Assembly (NCBI GenBank): GCA_031002005.1 | Contig: CM061921.1 | Span: forward strand, 143,501,283 to 143,565,282 | Source: Vandiemenella viatica | Taxonomy: Eukaryota; Arthropoda; Insecta; Orthoptera; Morabidae | Reading direction: 5' to 3' | DNA length: 64,000 nucleotides | Shown here: positions 11,966-23,745 of the stretch, piece by piece | Numbering within the stretch: position 1 is the stretch's first letter | Layout of the letters: every line of letters begins with the position of its first letter | Program-made: the position numbers and the translations under genes | Notes under the pieces: generated by a model | Database searches by the model: none | Seen by the model: only the letters and a program-made list of their open reading frames with translations | Told to the model about the DNA's origin: nothing

Positions 11966-13296
11966 CGAGGCGTATTTCTTAAGTAAGTACCGTTTTGTCA
12001 CACCATGGCTGCAGCGCTACGGTCGGCGTTCCGCGCATGCGCAATGGGTACCTGCATCTCTTGCCTACGCACTGACGCCATTACAGTCTAATTCTTCCTT
12101 GTTTACGTTGCTCACTGAGTATTTAAGATGCCTCCGATAATCGTGAGTCCCGCCGACTGTGAAGTACGGGCTGTTATAAGATTTCTTTGTGCTAAAGGCC
12201 TAAAACCGATCGATATTCATCGTGAGATCTGTGCAGTTTATGGACAAATTATTATGAGTGATGGAATGGTGAGAAAGTGGGTGAGAGCGTTTAAAGATGG
12301 CAGCACTAATGTGCATGATGAACAACGGAGTGGGCGTCCTTCGGTCGTTAATGAAAGTTTGGTGCAGAAAGTGGACAATAAGGTGAGAGAAAACAGACGC
12401 TTTACGATTTACTCCTTGTGTGATGACTTTCCTAATGTTTCTAGTAGTGGTTTGTATGGCATTGTGACGGATCACTTGAATTACCGAAAATTGTGCTCAC
12501 GTTGGGTACCGAAAATGTTAACGGATGTGCACAAAACCAAACGTTTAGGCAGTGCATTGACTTTCCTTGAGCGGTACCACAACGATGGTGATGATTTCTT
12601 AAGCCAAATTGTTACAGGCGATGAGACATGGGTGCCTACATCACACCTGAATCAAAGCAACAGTCCATGGAATGGCGGCATTCAGATTCACGCAAAAAAG
12701 TGAAGTTCGAGCAAACGATTTCTGCCCGGAAAATCATGTGCACAGTTTTTTGGGACAGAAAAGGAGTATTGCTTGTGGAATTTCTGTCTCGTAATGAGAC
12801 AATCAATGCAGCAGCCTATTGTGAGACATTGAACAATCTGCGCCGTTCAATCCAGAACAAAAGACGTGGCATGTTGAGCAAGGGCATCGTTTTGCTGCAT
12901 GACAATGCCCGTCCACATGTGGCTAATCAGACCAAAGATCTCATCACATCTTTTCGATGGTAAACTCTAGATAATCCTCGGTACAGCCCTGATCTGGCGC
13001 CCAGTGACTACCATCTGTTCCTGCACTTGAAGAAACACCTGGGCGGTCAGCGTCTTGAAGACGATAACGAAGTCAAAACAGTTGTGATGCAGTGGTTAAC
13101 AAGTCAGGCGGCAGACTTCATTAGGAGGGTTTCCAAAAACTGGTACTACGGTATGAGAAGTGCCTCAATATTGAAGGGAATTATGTAGAAAAGTAAAGTG
13201 AGGTACAGGCTTTCATGTAAAAATAAAATTATTGTGATATATTTGCACATCTTTTTTTAATTTCAAAACGGTACTTACTTAAAAAAAGATGCCTCG
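11966..13296 (+). mobile_element. Near-complete mariner transposon with inverted repeats and TA duplication
   Basis: The element is 1331 bp. The left end CGAGGCGTATTTCTTAAGTA (continuing AGTACCGTTTTG) pairs with the right end, which read in reverse gives CGAGGCATC, an A/T run, AAGTAAGTACCGTTTTG. The host TA dinucleotide is duplicated at 11964-11965 and 13297-13298. The transposase gene occupies 12128-13196 with short leader and trailer, the standard mariner plan. The right repeat carries small differences from the left. Confidence 0.93.
12128..13196 (+). pseudogene. mariner transposase with three lesions
   Basis: The frame opens MPPIIVSPADCEVRAVIRFL and would give about 356 residues, the normal mariner length. 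The N-terminal half carries two helix-turn-helix motifs (around residues 15-115; RKWVRAFKDG, HDEQRSGRPSV). The DDD catalytic triad is visible: TGDETW near 12615, HDNARPH near 12900, and YSPDLAPSDYHLF near 12985-13020. The spacing of the last two fits DD34D. Three lesions disable it. A one-base deletion near 12632 shifts the frame just after GDETWV. A stop TAA at 12961-12963 stands where Glu is expected. A second one-base deletion near 13156 precedes the normal C-terminus NIEGNYVEK. Every catalytic Asp is retained, so decay is fairly recent compared with the other transposons here. Confidence 0.92.
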
Positions 13297-13442
13297 TATT
13301 TTGTAACTGTACACTCACAGAAGTAATTTCGTTCCCTGATACTGTGTTTCAACTCGGATTCTCAGTAATTGCTTATAGGAGCTCAACTATTTATAAGCGC
13401 CTCTAATACCTACAATACGTTTTCTTAATTTAATTTATTTTT

Positions 13443-13684
13443 ATTTTTTTACTTATGGCTTTACGCCTCGTCGACGTCGAGGTCATTAGAGTCGCGATGA
13501 GGCTGAGTATAAGAATCTGGAAGGAATTCGGCAATGGCGTTTTGAAGGAAGCATCCAGGTATTCGCCTGGAGTGATTTGGGGAAACCATGGAAAACTCAA
13601 ATCTGGATGCCCGGATGGAGATTCGAACCGGCGTCCTCCCGAATGCGAGGCCAGACCTTTAACCACTCACCCACCACTCTCGGT
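13443..13684 (-). mobile_element. tRNA-derived SINE, family SINE-A, full-length copy
   Basis: Read on the minus strand the copy starts with the tRNA-like head (ACCGAGAGTGGTGGGTGAGT), with the B box GGTTCGAATCTCC. The conserved core follows (ATCCAGATTTGAGTTTTCC and ATCACTCCAGGCGAATACC), then a GACCTCGACGTCGACGAGG palindromic tail, CATAAGTAAAA and an A-rich end. About 240 bp. It serves as the reference for the other SINE-A copies. Confidence 0.85.
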
Positions 13685-13790
13685 AAAATACATTAATTCA
13701 AACATCCCTCAATTCCGTTCATTAAAATAGTTAGGTCTAACATGTAATACTTAGTAAAAGTAATACCACGAGTATAGCATCTCGAACCAG

Positions 13791-14081
13791 GTGTATCTTC
13801 TAAGCGTTAGCTGTCTTAACGCCGTCCATATAGATCTACTTTGTTCGCTAGATGATTCAGAGCGAAGAATAGTGAACAACCAGCAGGCGCTGGAGCTTAT
13901 ATCGACCACCGCGTCCTGTTGGTGGCGACAACTTCAAACTTCCCAACATCTCTTCCATACAGAATGCCGTGAAAGCTACGGCGACAAAACTCTGACTTGC
14001 TGTCATTACTCGATGTTACAACAGCATCGTTGTTTACTTTTTGCAGTGTGTAAAAACAATAAGTTCAGCAACTTGAGATAA
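13791..14081. other. Unremarkable sequence between SINEs
   Basis: An open frame of 96 codons exists on the plus strand but has no motif, splice context or family resemblance, so it is not called as a gene. Confidence 0.4.
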
Positions 14082-14500
14082 ATATTTTGTTCCTGAAATT
14101 ACCCTATGTGATACACTCAGCGATCTTCTTTTGAACCCTTAATTTTAGCATATATTTATAAAGAAATTTACTGTTGATCCGCTAAATTCTAATTGAACTA
14201 TGCTATAGCCAACTACTTACCGAAATGAAATATTTAAACTACTAATCCCACATTATTAGAAATACATACACAATGAAAATAGAGTAGCATGATGTTTGCA
14301 AGATATTTGAATTCAATGAAAAAATTGGTCATGTTTCAGCCATTTCAACTGAGTATCCAAGCATTGCAAATAAACCAATTTACTTAATAAATATCAAGAA
14401 TCTGAATGAGTTTTCTAATAAAAAGTAAGTAAAGAAATGAACATTTACCACAGTCATACCTCTCTGACAAATACCCTGAATGACTGATAAAGATAGTAGG

Positions 14501-14716
14501 TTTTTTTTTTTTTTACTTATGGATTTACGCCTCGTCGATGTCGAGGTCATTAGAGACAGAATGGAACTGAAGACAATGAACGGGGAGGAATTCGGCCATG
14601 GTCTTTTGAAGGAAGCATCCCAGCATTCGCCTGGAGTGATTTGGTGAACCAATGGAAAACCCAAATCTGGATGCCCGGACGGGGATTCGAACCGGCGTCC
14701 TCCCGAATGAGAGGTA
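14501..14716 (-). mobile_element. SINE-A copy, head truncated
   Basis: It has a T-rich start (A tail on the minus strand), then the SINE-A tail, core and B box (GGGATTCGAACC). It stops at CCCGAATGAGAGG, so the outer tRNA-like head is missing. A weak TAGTAG match occurs on both flanks. Confidence 0.82.
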
Positions 14717-14935
14717 AGAGTATTTAGTAGTTTCTGTCCCCCCCTTCCTTTTCCTTCCAAATGTTGCATTTTTTTCCTTACTAGGTGATAAAGAGAAATT
14801 ATGGCTAAAATTTCCATCCACCTCGATGAATATGTGTGGTGTCTCGCATATGTTGGGCGCAAAAAGCATTCGTTCCATGCGCGTACAGAAAATGATGGGA
14901 GACGGACTGAAATCCCACGTTTCATTATTGTGACA

Positions 14936-15170
14936 ATGCCTGGTGGGTGAGTGGTAAACTGTGGGGCCTGGGATCCTGTAAGACCTTGGTTCGATCTCCG
15001 ATCCTGCTCTCAAGATTTGAGTTTCCTGAAATCGGTACAGTCGAATGTAAAAACAAAATGGGAATCAATAAGATGAATGCCGGAGTGGTATCGACGATGC
15101 TCTTTCCGCTCCAAATCCTCAGCAATTAACTGCCAGAAGATGGGTGGTCTCAGAGACTAACTGACTAACG
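14936..15170 (+). mobile_element. tRNA-like SINE of a different family (SINE-D)
   Basis: GCCTGGTGGGTGAGTGGTAA resembles an A box and TTGGTTCGATCTCCGATCC a B box, 35-40 bases apart as in tRNA-derived SINEs. The body (CAAGATTTGAGTTTCC, GAATGCCGGAGTGGTATCG) differs from SINE-A. The 3' boundary is uncertain, with no clear poly-A. Only one copy is in the window. Confidence 0.6.
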
Positions 15171-16960
15171 GCCGCAGTTAATTTGTTCGCAAACTGATGG
15201 AATAAGATATTTCTGCTACAGTTATTTGGTTCTTTCCCTGTTGTTTCATTACAATATCAGCGAATCATTCAGTTGGAAACAATTACTCACTTCAGTTAAT
15301 TGCCTAGCGACAGCAGTTACACTTTTTAAGCTGCTGTCGATACACTCTGCCAAGGGGGTGGTGGTCTCTTCGAGTCCGTTCTGCATCAATAAGTATTCCC
15401 CCAGTGCAAATTTATCCTTTTAAAACTTTGCGAATAATGAGATAAAACAAATTTTTCTTAACTTCAGATTAAAAAACAATAAATCGAATACTAGACATAT
15501 TTCACTACTATTGCACTTAATATGCTTGACATCGTCATAATTAATATAAAATTAAAAATATTATCACACCCAAAAAATCAGTTTTACAGTTAAAACTACT
15601 TACTAAATTTCACTAACAAAATGAATGAACATCATTTGATACTGAACGATTACTTGAGTGTAGTTTCTAAAACAGTTTCAAGAGACATGCTCGAATTGTA
15701 AGCTTACGCTTTCTTAAGTGCAAATTTTCTCACTAAACGTGCTGACGATATTCTACTGGGTGCACCGCTAGTGTTTAAGAATTTCGTTCAAAAAATCACT
15801 TCCGAATCAGCACACAAATTGCATTTTGCGTAACACCTCCACCACTGGAAACTGCTCTTTTAACTGAGCTACAAACTCTTCGACTGACAGAAGCATAGCT
15901 GGCTTACTTGCTACAGACCGATGAGAAATGAATGTGGCAATACCAGCTACATTAAATGGACCATAACATAATACCTAAAATGTTTAGAAAGTAGGTTAAC
16001 AGCTTTTTCAGTACTTTGGTGACTGAAGTGAAACATTTGCGTTTTCCACTTGTCCTGTCTTCTATACCTACACTACCTGATTTCAGATTTCTAATTAGGA
16101 AAGTAATGCTTATGTCTCCTTTGTCCAGTTCTATGTTTATTCATAAATTACATATGAAATTATACACGTGTCTCGCTTCAATAAAACTCGCTGAAGAAGC
16201 AGGTCGAATTAATCACTTGCATCTGAAGATAAGAATCTAAAAATTATATATCCGAAAAAAATTCTAACATGGTATTTTAAACATTTTCTTCTTCGTTGAT
16301 ATATTAACTTCTCTTATTATGATATCTACGTCCTGTACCTAAAACAAAAGACGAAACGCATACGCTGTGAATTAGAATTATGTTTTTGTTGCAAAGCAGA
16401 GAATCCAAGATAAAAGAATGAGTGCCTGTAAGGATGAGTTGTGCTATATCCTCTGATTACACGAGAAAAGATGGTCCTCTAGCGTTATTTTAACGTCAAA
16501 ATTTAAACCTATCATGGAGGAAGATCAACAATTATACACAGAAATAAAATTTATCTCAAAAACTGTTCGTATACTGATCCACTATATAATTCAGCTATTT
16601 TGGTGCCATCCTACAGTCCACTAAATTATATAGTCGACCACTTCGATTCAAGAAACAGATCGTTTGTGGGCTAACTGTATCCACAACCTTGGGAAACCGA
16701 CTACAGAAATCATGAAAAATGATTTCTTGTAATAACAGGTTCCTTCATTGCGTTATTTAACATCAAAGTGATGGAACAATTGTTGGCGATCTGAGAGAAA
16801 AATTGCAGCGAATGTGGAACAATATTATGTTGGGTGACACAATTCTCATATGGACGCATGTGGCTATTAATTCAGTCAGTGTCAGTTTAGTAAAATGTTT
16901 GATGTTCAGTGTAACTGAGAAGTATTATGTTTAGTTTCACTCAAATAGCGTTAATACTTC
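15171..16960. other. AT-rich non-coding DNA
   Basis: No supported gene or repeat boundary. Confidence 0.5.
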
Positions 16961-16963
16961 TTT

Positions 16964-17261
16964 GGGGTCATCCATAAATTACGTGAGGTGAAATAGGGGG
17001 GGGGGGGGTTTGCCGGTAAAATCTCACCAGATCTCACGAAATCTCACGTGAGACTTTTTAAAATTGGGCGGGACTGTAGAGCTTAAAAAAAAAGGTCTAA
17101 AAAAGTTGCAAAGACGATCTCTAGGGGGGGGGGGAGGGTCTCACGGTACCAAATCTCACCACCGGGGGGGGGGGGGGGTCGGGCCAGATCTCACAAAAAT
17201 CTCACCAGAGGGGGGGTCAGAAAATCCGGAAAAACACCTCACGTAATTTATGGATGTCCCC
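16964..17261. mobile_element. Miniature inverted-repeat element (MITE-1) with guanine runs
   Basis: 27-bp terminal inverted repeats with a single mismatch: GGGGTCATCCATAAATTACG at the left end (16964-16990 in full), mirrored by 17235-17261 ending ATTTATGGATGTCCCC. TTT lies on both sides (16961-16963 and 17262-17264) and may be the target duplication. The 298-bp interior is non-coding. It has repeated AAATCTCACCAGATCTCAC-like blocks and several runs of 7-16 G. A 60-codon open frame within it is glycine-rich noise. The superfamily is unknown to me. Confidence 0.85.
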
Positions 17262-17264
17262 TTT

Positions 17265-17791
17265 ATAATTATGTGAAATGTAATTTTGGTCCATGCATTT
17301 ATGAGGTTCCTGTTTTGTGGGTTATCAACTATATATAAGTGGGTCCAAGTACTAGATCAATAATCAATGAAGTACAAACACCCGAGTAGTCCTCAAATGC
17401 CATCACAATTTATAACCCGTTCAGTTAACAGAGGCGGCTCAAGGTCGGTCTGCTCTATCCCCACTCCACTGCTCTTACCCCTACATGCGAAGGGGAAATT
17501 TGTCACTCACCTACCTGTACACATGGTCAACTCGGAGAGATAGGAAGGGAGGGTGCAGTGAGGTGAGGAGCAGGGCAGGAGAACATGACCTTGAACCGTT
17601 AGTTCAGAGTGAAAACAATATAGTAAGCAGGAGAACATACGAAAAGTTGACACCTTTAAGAGTATCAAAGAAACTTCGTTGTGTGGGACTATAGCTCACA
17701 TCTTCAGAAAGGTTCACTTTGGTAGCCAGTGTTTGCTCTTAGCCTCTACATAAAAGCGTTCGCAAAATGCTTTTTGTGGCTGTGTACTCAC
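17265..17791. other. Intron next to the FNIII exon, donor side
   Basis: No recognisable features. The open frame at 17485-17694 is not supported. Confidence 0.45.
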
Positions 17792-17979
17792 GTATACGTT
17801 GGCGTCGCGGATGTAGATCTCGCGGACGGTTTCTGGCCCTCGATCTCTGGGCCGGTACTCAATACGGTATCCCAAGAACTCTCCATGTATCGTATCTCTG
17901 GGGGGAGGGCGCCAGCTGATGTGCAGGGAGGTGGCGCTAGTGTTGTGAGCTGTTGTGATCACTGGCTTCCCATCTGGCA
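17792..17979 (-). CDS. Internal exon, fibronectin type III domain of a Sidekick-like cell-adhesion protein
   Basis: On the minus strand an open frame of 62 whole codons is bounded by a good acceptor (TTATGTTGCAG, ending at 17980) and a consensus donor (GTGAGT, starting at 17791). The exon begins in phase 1, two bases into a split Val codon, and ends in phase 0. The peptide starts PDGKPVITTAHNTSATSLHI and continues with SWRPPP, GEFLGYRIEYRPRDRG and EIYIRDANVY. This is the first two-thirds of a fibronectin III fold, with the usual Trp of strand B and Tyr of strand C. Such domains form the extracellular stalk of neuronal adhesion receptors. The wording is closest to my memory of insect Sidekick; Dscam, contactin or another FNIII receptor is possible. 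The rest of the domain should lie in the next exon at lower coordinates, but I could not find it, so flanking introns are probably long. It is the only convincing host coding exon in the window. Confidence 0.72.
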
Positions 17980-19090
17980 CTGCAACATAACATGTCACAC
18001 ACTGTATCACACAGGTATTTTTTTCTTTTCATCATATAAAGCGGAGGCAGGGGAATTTTAAACCAAACCATAAAACTTGTTTAAACTGTAATAAATTTTG
18101 GACTCTTAACATCTCTATCTTACTCAATAATAGCATACACTCCTAATTTTTAATTTGTATCGATGAATATTTCTCTAAAAATTTCAAGAATCATAGTGTT
18201 AGATGGTTCGTAGTTTAATTAATATATTAAATAATTAGTTCACGATCCAGTTTCAAATTTTAACTTGTTTTTATTGCTAGTAAGACAACGGACTTCAAGA
18301 TACAGTGCATATATAAACAAAAAACTCCAACGATTATATTCGACACATCTTCCAAAGACAATACTACTAAACTGTTCGTTCAACACTGTCCTTGGCCGAC
18401 GTAAAGTTTGTCCAAAATACTAAACTTAACTGTCTATGAGTCTCTGCTGGTCGCTTTATATAAGTTCCATCGAAAGTTCTAGAACACTACATAGGCTTCC
18501 TACAGATATTTCTCGAACATTAAAAATATTTAAACAATTGAAAACAATCAGAAATAATACATAATCATTTACAATCATTACAAAATGCTTAGAAATGAAA
18601 ATCAAAGATACTTAAACACAAAATTATTTTGAATTATAGTAATCATCCTTTAAACATCGTAGCTCACCTTAAAACTTGGAATTACAAACATTTAAGCAAT
18701 TCCCTTGCATAGTTCTCCCCTTAAACATATTAAATGGTATTTACATAATTTTTTTTCATTTACACCGCTTTACAGTAAATTGCCAGACAATTATACAAAA
18801 TCATATTCAATCACACTCTAGCTTTCCACAAATGACCCATAACACACAATTAAATCCATAGTTTAGGTTTGGGGGCTGTTATAATACTTTGCGGATATAC
18901 AATGGTCATTTACATATATATGTTGCGTTTCAATGAGTGATAGAAATTCCACTGCGACAAAATCAATCTTTATACTGAGCATTTCAGTTTCTCACCGCAC
19001 GTGGGAACTAAGGCTCCTTATTTCTCTGATCTCATGTCCTGTCATTGTGGCTCAGACTGTAAATGGAAGAATTATTTTGCTGCAGTCGTA
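17980..19090. other. Intron next to the FNIII exon, acceptor side
   Basis: AT-rich with no repeats recognised. On the minus strand the stretch just before the exon is moderately pyrimidine-rich. Confidence 0.45.
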
Positions 19091-19099
19091 ATTGAAACA

Positions 19100-19260
19100 G
19101 GCTGACGCATATCTATGCTATTATAAATATGTGCCTTTGTCCAGGCAGCACGTAAAAACTGCAGAACCAATTTGGATGGGGTTTTCACAGTTGGTCTAGC
19201 TGAAACTCTGAGGTATATTTTATGATTCTACGTGACCGGAAAACTGAGCAAGAAGTGATA
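19100..19260 (+). repeat. Possible interspersed repeat, 'ACTGCAGAACCAATTTGGATG' type
   Basis: ATATCTATGCTATTATAAAT followed by AAAACTGCAGAACCAATTTG and GATGGGGTTTTCACA resembles a motif widely scattered in insect genomes in non-autonomous elements. A weak echo occurs near 40725-40770 (AAAAACTGCTGAATCAATTT). The class is not determinable here. Confidence 0.35.
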
Positions 19261-19329
19261 ACTCGTTCTTACCAGAACAGATAGGCACTACAGGTCACAC
19301 TGAATTCCTTCGTAAATCTGGACACCCCC

Positions 19330-19465
19330 CTCTTCCTGTGGTGAGATTTGTTGAGATCTGGTGGGAACCTAGCCCCCCCATCCCCCAACTTGATATCGAG
19401 TGAAATTACCGTCGACCCTTCCCCACTCCCCAAATATTTTAGCTCACATAGTCAATGGAAGCCCC
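19330..19465. mobile_element. Decayed MITE-1 fragment
   Basis: GGTGAGATTTGTTGAGATCT with GGTGGGAACCTAGCCCCC matches, in reverse, the interior of the 16964-17261 element. The end CTCACATAGTCAATGGAAGC plus CCC matches its terminal repeat CTCACGTAATTTATGGATG. The left terminus is not preserved. Confidence 0.6.
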
Positions 19466-21960
19466 CTAAAGTGATACACACAAAAGATCAAACACTCCAT
19501 TGTTTGTATCTTGTTAGTATCGTTTTTTGATCATATAAAATTTCTCTTTTCTGAAATATAGTAGATTAGAATATACATTAAACATTAATCAAACCACTAC
19601 GTCAAAGGGTAACACTCCAATAAGCGTAACGAAATTGTAAAATTACTTTACGGTAGATGTTACAAGGACGCCGCTAATACAAATGGTTATCCTTTGCTAC
19701 AAAAACGAAAAACGAAAGGTAAGCACATTACTAATCACACCAAGGTCCAAGTGAGCAAAACAGCAGGAAATTGATAATTAATCAATATATACAAGTGGGA
19801 AATAACACAGTTATCTGCAAGATTATTCAAACCCATCCTCAGAATTATGCATGTGACTCTTGCGTAAAGGTTAGGATAACGGTAACAAAACACCCGTCTA
19901 TTGTCTGTTTATCAACATTATTAATCAATCATTTAATATATACATTCCATATAGCACAACAGTTCTCCAGATGTGAATACAAAAGAATTTTATAGGGCAT
20001 TTCCATTTTCAATAGGTTAAAATTCTTATAAATTGATCTATGAATCTAAATATAGAATTAGCTTTACCACTGGTACATGTTGTATCCAGTATGTTGTGAT
20101 TACTTGGTGCATATACTACCGACATTGATAAAGAGTAACCAGAGTTACCAGAAAACTCAGTGAAGTAGTTGACAGGGACGACAACTGGAATCATAAATTC
20201 TAAAATTTAATCGGCGACAAATCTTGTACATACTATTAAGCAAGAAATTTCTTGAAAAATAAATATTCATTACTTAAATCATTATGTTCGACGTAGATAA
20301 ACTATGAATCCAAAATTGAATCTTTTATTTTTATGCGGCAATTTGTTTTAAAACTATCACTCATCTGTGACATCAACGGATAAATGGAAAAAACCACGAA
20401 TAAATGTCACAGTTTAAGAAAGTTAACAAAGAGAAGACCTGTTAAATACCATAGTAAATACTCCCAAACAATAAATATCAAATTATTAACAAAATGAGAT
20501 CTTACAACAAATACGAAATTGTATGTAATTCGTAATTATTACACAAGTATTCACAAAAATCTCTGCAAAGAAAACAGTAGTAAAAATGTCAGAAAGAGTG
20601 AAGAAAATTTTGCGCGAAATTATAATACTATGTCGGTGTCAGTATGTAGAAATACGTAACATACCCCCACTTTACAAAAAGATAATTTACATACATTTTT
20701 TGTTACCCTACTCTTCTGCTGCCATTTACAATCAAGTTAAGGGAGATTAAAATAAATAAAGGCTTCAGAAGGCGAAACTAGAACTTTTTTCACACCACGT
20801 ACTCCTCGACTGACAGAATGTATGCATTACAGAGTTCTAAAAGTCTGTAATAATGTCCTTTTGTTAACAGGACTGCCTTTCTTTCCGTCGTTGTTTCGCT
20901 GATCATGAGTTTATTAAATTTCAACACAAAGTTTTTTTCATGGGAGGAACTATTCTAAATAATATTCCCTGTATGAACACAGCGATTTTGTGAGACAAAC
21001 TTCTACGCCCACAAACCTAAATAATTCTGCTCATCGTTATTTAAATTTGTACTTTAAACAAGAACTTGGAAACTCTTTATGCTTTCGGGAGCAAAAAGTT
21101 GACAACCTGACAATTCTCTACAAGGTTCGACCGTGATTTCCATTTTTGATTGCGATGTAAACATCTGCAACCAGACTGCCTTCCATGTAGCGATTTTCCT
21201 GAAGAATCTGAGCTTCACATCCTATGTAAGATTTTATATCATCTTGTAGATCATTGAAATATAGAACGAAAAACTATTTGAAAATCTTAAGGTGGAATTC
21301 AGATGCGATAAATTAATTTTTTCAGAGCACAATTATGAAGAAATTTATTTGGAATAGCAATTATATAACTAATTAGTACAAAATAAGATTATTTTTTCAT
21401 TTATGTTAAATAATAATCCAGTAATAAAGCATTTAAACCATGATTATAATTATCATTTTTTTACGTTGACTACGCTGTTATACAGCAAATTTTGCAGCTC
21501 TATTCCCGTTTTACGAAATGAAGAGTTCTTGATGCTGGTTCTGTTGCAGAACAAGTCTATACCAATACCAGTAGTTCTATTTGCCAAACTAGAAATCAAG
21601 TACGATCAGCATGTTCTGAACAAATGCAGCATATAAGTTTTAAAACAGCCGATGTTCTTACGATATAATGGTTTCAAAAGTTGTCTTGAATTTAATTTAA
21701 GTAGGAAAAAATATAATCCAGGCTGCGAATTTCAATGGTGAAATATATCCGGGCTCTCACCTAAATGTCCTTTCAGATTCTAAATTGTACTGACTTCACT
21801 AGTTTAATGTTATTTCGTATGCTGGAAAGCTACGGGAAAATTCCACGGCATTAAGTTCCTTTTAAACCAATGTCTTGGTTGTTCATTGTTTTTTTTTTTT
21901 AAACCGCTTGCATTATAAAGACAGCATTGCTAATCCTTTAGAAACTTAAAAAGGAATTTC
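19466..21960. other. AT-rich non-coding DNA
   Basis: No supported gene or repeat boundary. Small frames at 19771, 20009 and 21403 have no domain signature. Confidence 0.5.
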
Positions 21961-23745
21961 CCATGTGGAGTTGCTAGTCTCCCATTGGGCACCTCCACAG
22001 GTGGCGGAAAGGGGAATGCCCAACAGATATGGTGGGTACCGGGGAATAAAATACCCGGGGTGGACCAAAACAAGCTAAAGGAAGAAAACCTTGAAAAAAA
22101 ATTGCCTGGTCCTCCGGGTTGGGGGTTTTGCAGTCGGCCAGCTCCCCACTCAATTAAAAATACGAAATGCTAAAAATCCGAACAATACGGCTCGGAAAAA
22201 TTGGATCATTGGACGACGGAACGGCGATGGAAAAAGGAAAATGGCTTTTTGATGCCGGAATGTACAAGGTACTTCTACGAAAGTGAACATATTGCCCGCA
22301 GAGCTTGACGCATTCAAGATGGATGTTACTGTATTCTCTGAAACTAAGAGAAAAGGTAGAGGAGAGGAATAACTTGGTAACTATGTACACATGTGGAGTA
22401 CCCAAAGATGCAAGGGGTAAAGCAGGAGTTTCTATCATGATACAGAAAAATGGAAAAAAAGGATAAAAAATTGGGAATTTATCAATAAACGTATAATTTT
22501 AGTTGAAATGACACTGTTTGCCAGGTAGATCGTGATTATTGGGGTGTATAGTCCCACAAATGATGCAACAGACTGGGAGAAAGATAAATTCTGGACAACT
22601 CTCCGAGAACCCATAGAAAAAATCCGAGGAAGAAAAGAATTGATTTTGATGGGGGACATGAAAGGAAGAGTAGGAACAAGAGATAGTGGGAAAACACGGA
22701 GAAGCAGAATGAAATGATAATGGAGAACGGTTAATTGAACTATGTGAAGAATTTGGTTTAAAAACTACAAATATATTTTTCACACACAAAGATATTCACA
22801 AATATACTTGGCAACAGAATACTAGAGAACTTTGATCTATAAAAGATTACATTATCATTGGACTTGGGATGAAAGCTTTCATTTTCATACAGAAACACTA
22901 GCATTTCTATTTACAGCAGTCGGAATGAGTTAAGCTAATAAAAATTGCACAGTACTTTTAGTTGCTTTAGTTTTGAGCCAAAAAATCTGTATTCAACCCG
23001 TCATTTTCGATAGCCATAGAAGCTCTTAACGAAAATTGACTTTAAGGACGGTTATGAGATAACTTTGTCCAAAAGCTCTTCTAACAAAATACAAAGTGAG
23101 GCTTGACGAAATAGTCTATAATCTAGCGAACTGTGCTTTAAAATATTTATGATTTTCGTTTGTTTAAGAGAATAACTTAGAAGTTTCTGTTTACTGTACA
23201 AATGTAACTTAAGTGTGAAAGAAATATAAAAAACCATAAAAAATACACAGGAAAAACTAAAGGAAAAAGTGTCTAAATAAAAAATATCAGAAAGAGGGAC
23301 AATGAATGATAGTGCCAAATGAGGTGGTGTACAGGGAACTGGAGCCCATCACAGATACTATACGCAAGAAGAGAATTTCTTTCCTTGGACACATCATGAG
23401 AACACCAGGAACCAGATTTATAAGTACAATTATAGAAAAACTTTGGAAGATGAAGCAACAGGCAGGATGGATTAAGGAAGTTAGAGAAGATATGGAAGAA
23501 TTAGAAACAACCCTGGATTATCTACAAAACAAAATAGAAAAACTCAAAAAATTGAATGACGAAAAAATAAGATTTAAATCAAAAATAGACAAATGACACA
23601 CAATGAAGACGGTATTTACAGATGAGGAAAGACAAATAATATCACAACGAATGAGCAAATACAGGGAAATTCAGAAAGAACAGATGCCTGAGAAGATAAC
23701 CAGAAAATGACAAAAGCGGTCCAATGAGGCCGTAAAAGCCTAATA
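21961..23745 (+). mobile_element. RTE-like LINE with 5' leader and tail but no polymerase
   Basis: The 5' leader with GTTGCTAGTCTCCCATTGGG and CCCGGGGTGGACCA is of the kind seen in insect RTE LINEs. AP-endonuclease sequence runs from about 22160 to 22862: VIIGVYSPTNDATDWEKDKF, LILMGDMKGRVGTRDSGK (position of the conserved G-D-x-N), then FFTHKDIHKYTWQQNTREL. After unrelated sequence (22866-23290) the C-terminal part resumes: ITDTIRKKRISFLGHIMRTP and GWIKEVREDMEELETTLDYL. The 3' end is GAGGCCGTAAAAGCC followed by (TAA)n at 23742-23770. The reverse transcriptase region, normally some 1.5-2 kb, is missing. Stops and frameshifts occur throughout. Confidence 0.8.
22868..23063 (+). repeat. Uncharacterised dispersed repeat R1, copy 1
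   Basis: Alignable with 49639-49934: shared blocks include TTTTCATTTTCAT, TTACAGCAGT, TTTTAGTTTTGAGC, AAAAAATCT, CCCGTC and TTAACGAAAATTGACT. This copy lacks about 90 internal bases present in the other. It sits in the gap of the RTE-like LINE. No terminal repeats, tail or coding potential are seen. Confidence 0.7.

Noticed and set aside
14380..14925. 181-codon open frame on the minus strand (and 14525-15013)
   Set aside because: Runs through a SINE-A copy and its flanks; its only recognisable stretch is the repeated SINE translation SGGRRFESPSGHPDL, seen in every copy.
17064..17246. Glycine-rich 60-residue open frame
   Set aside because: Produced by G runs inside MITE-1.
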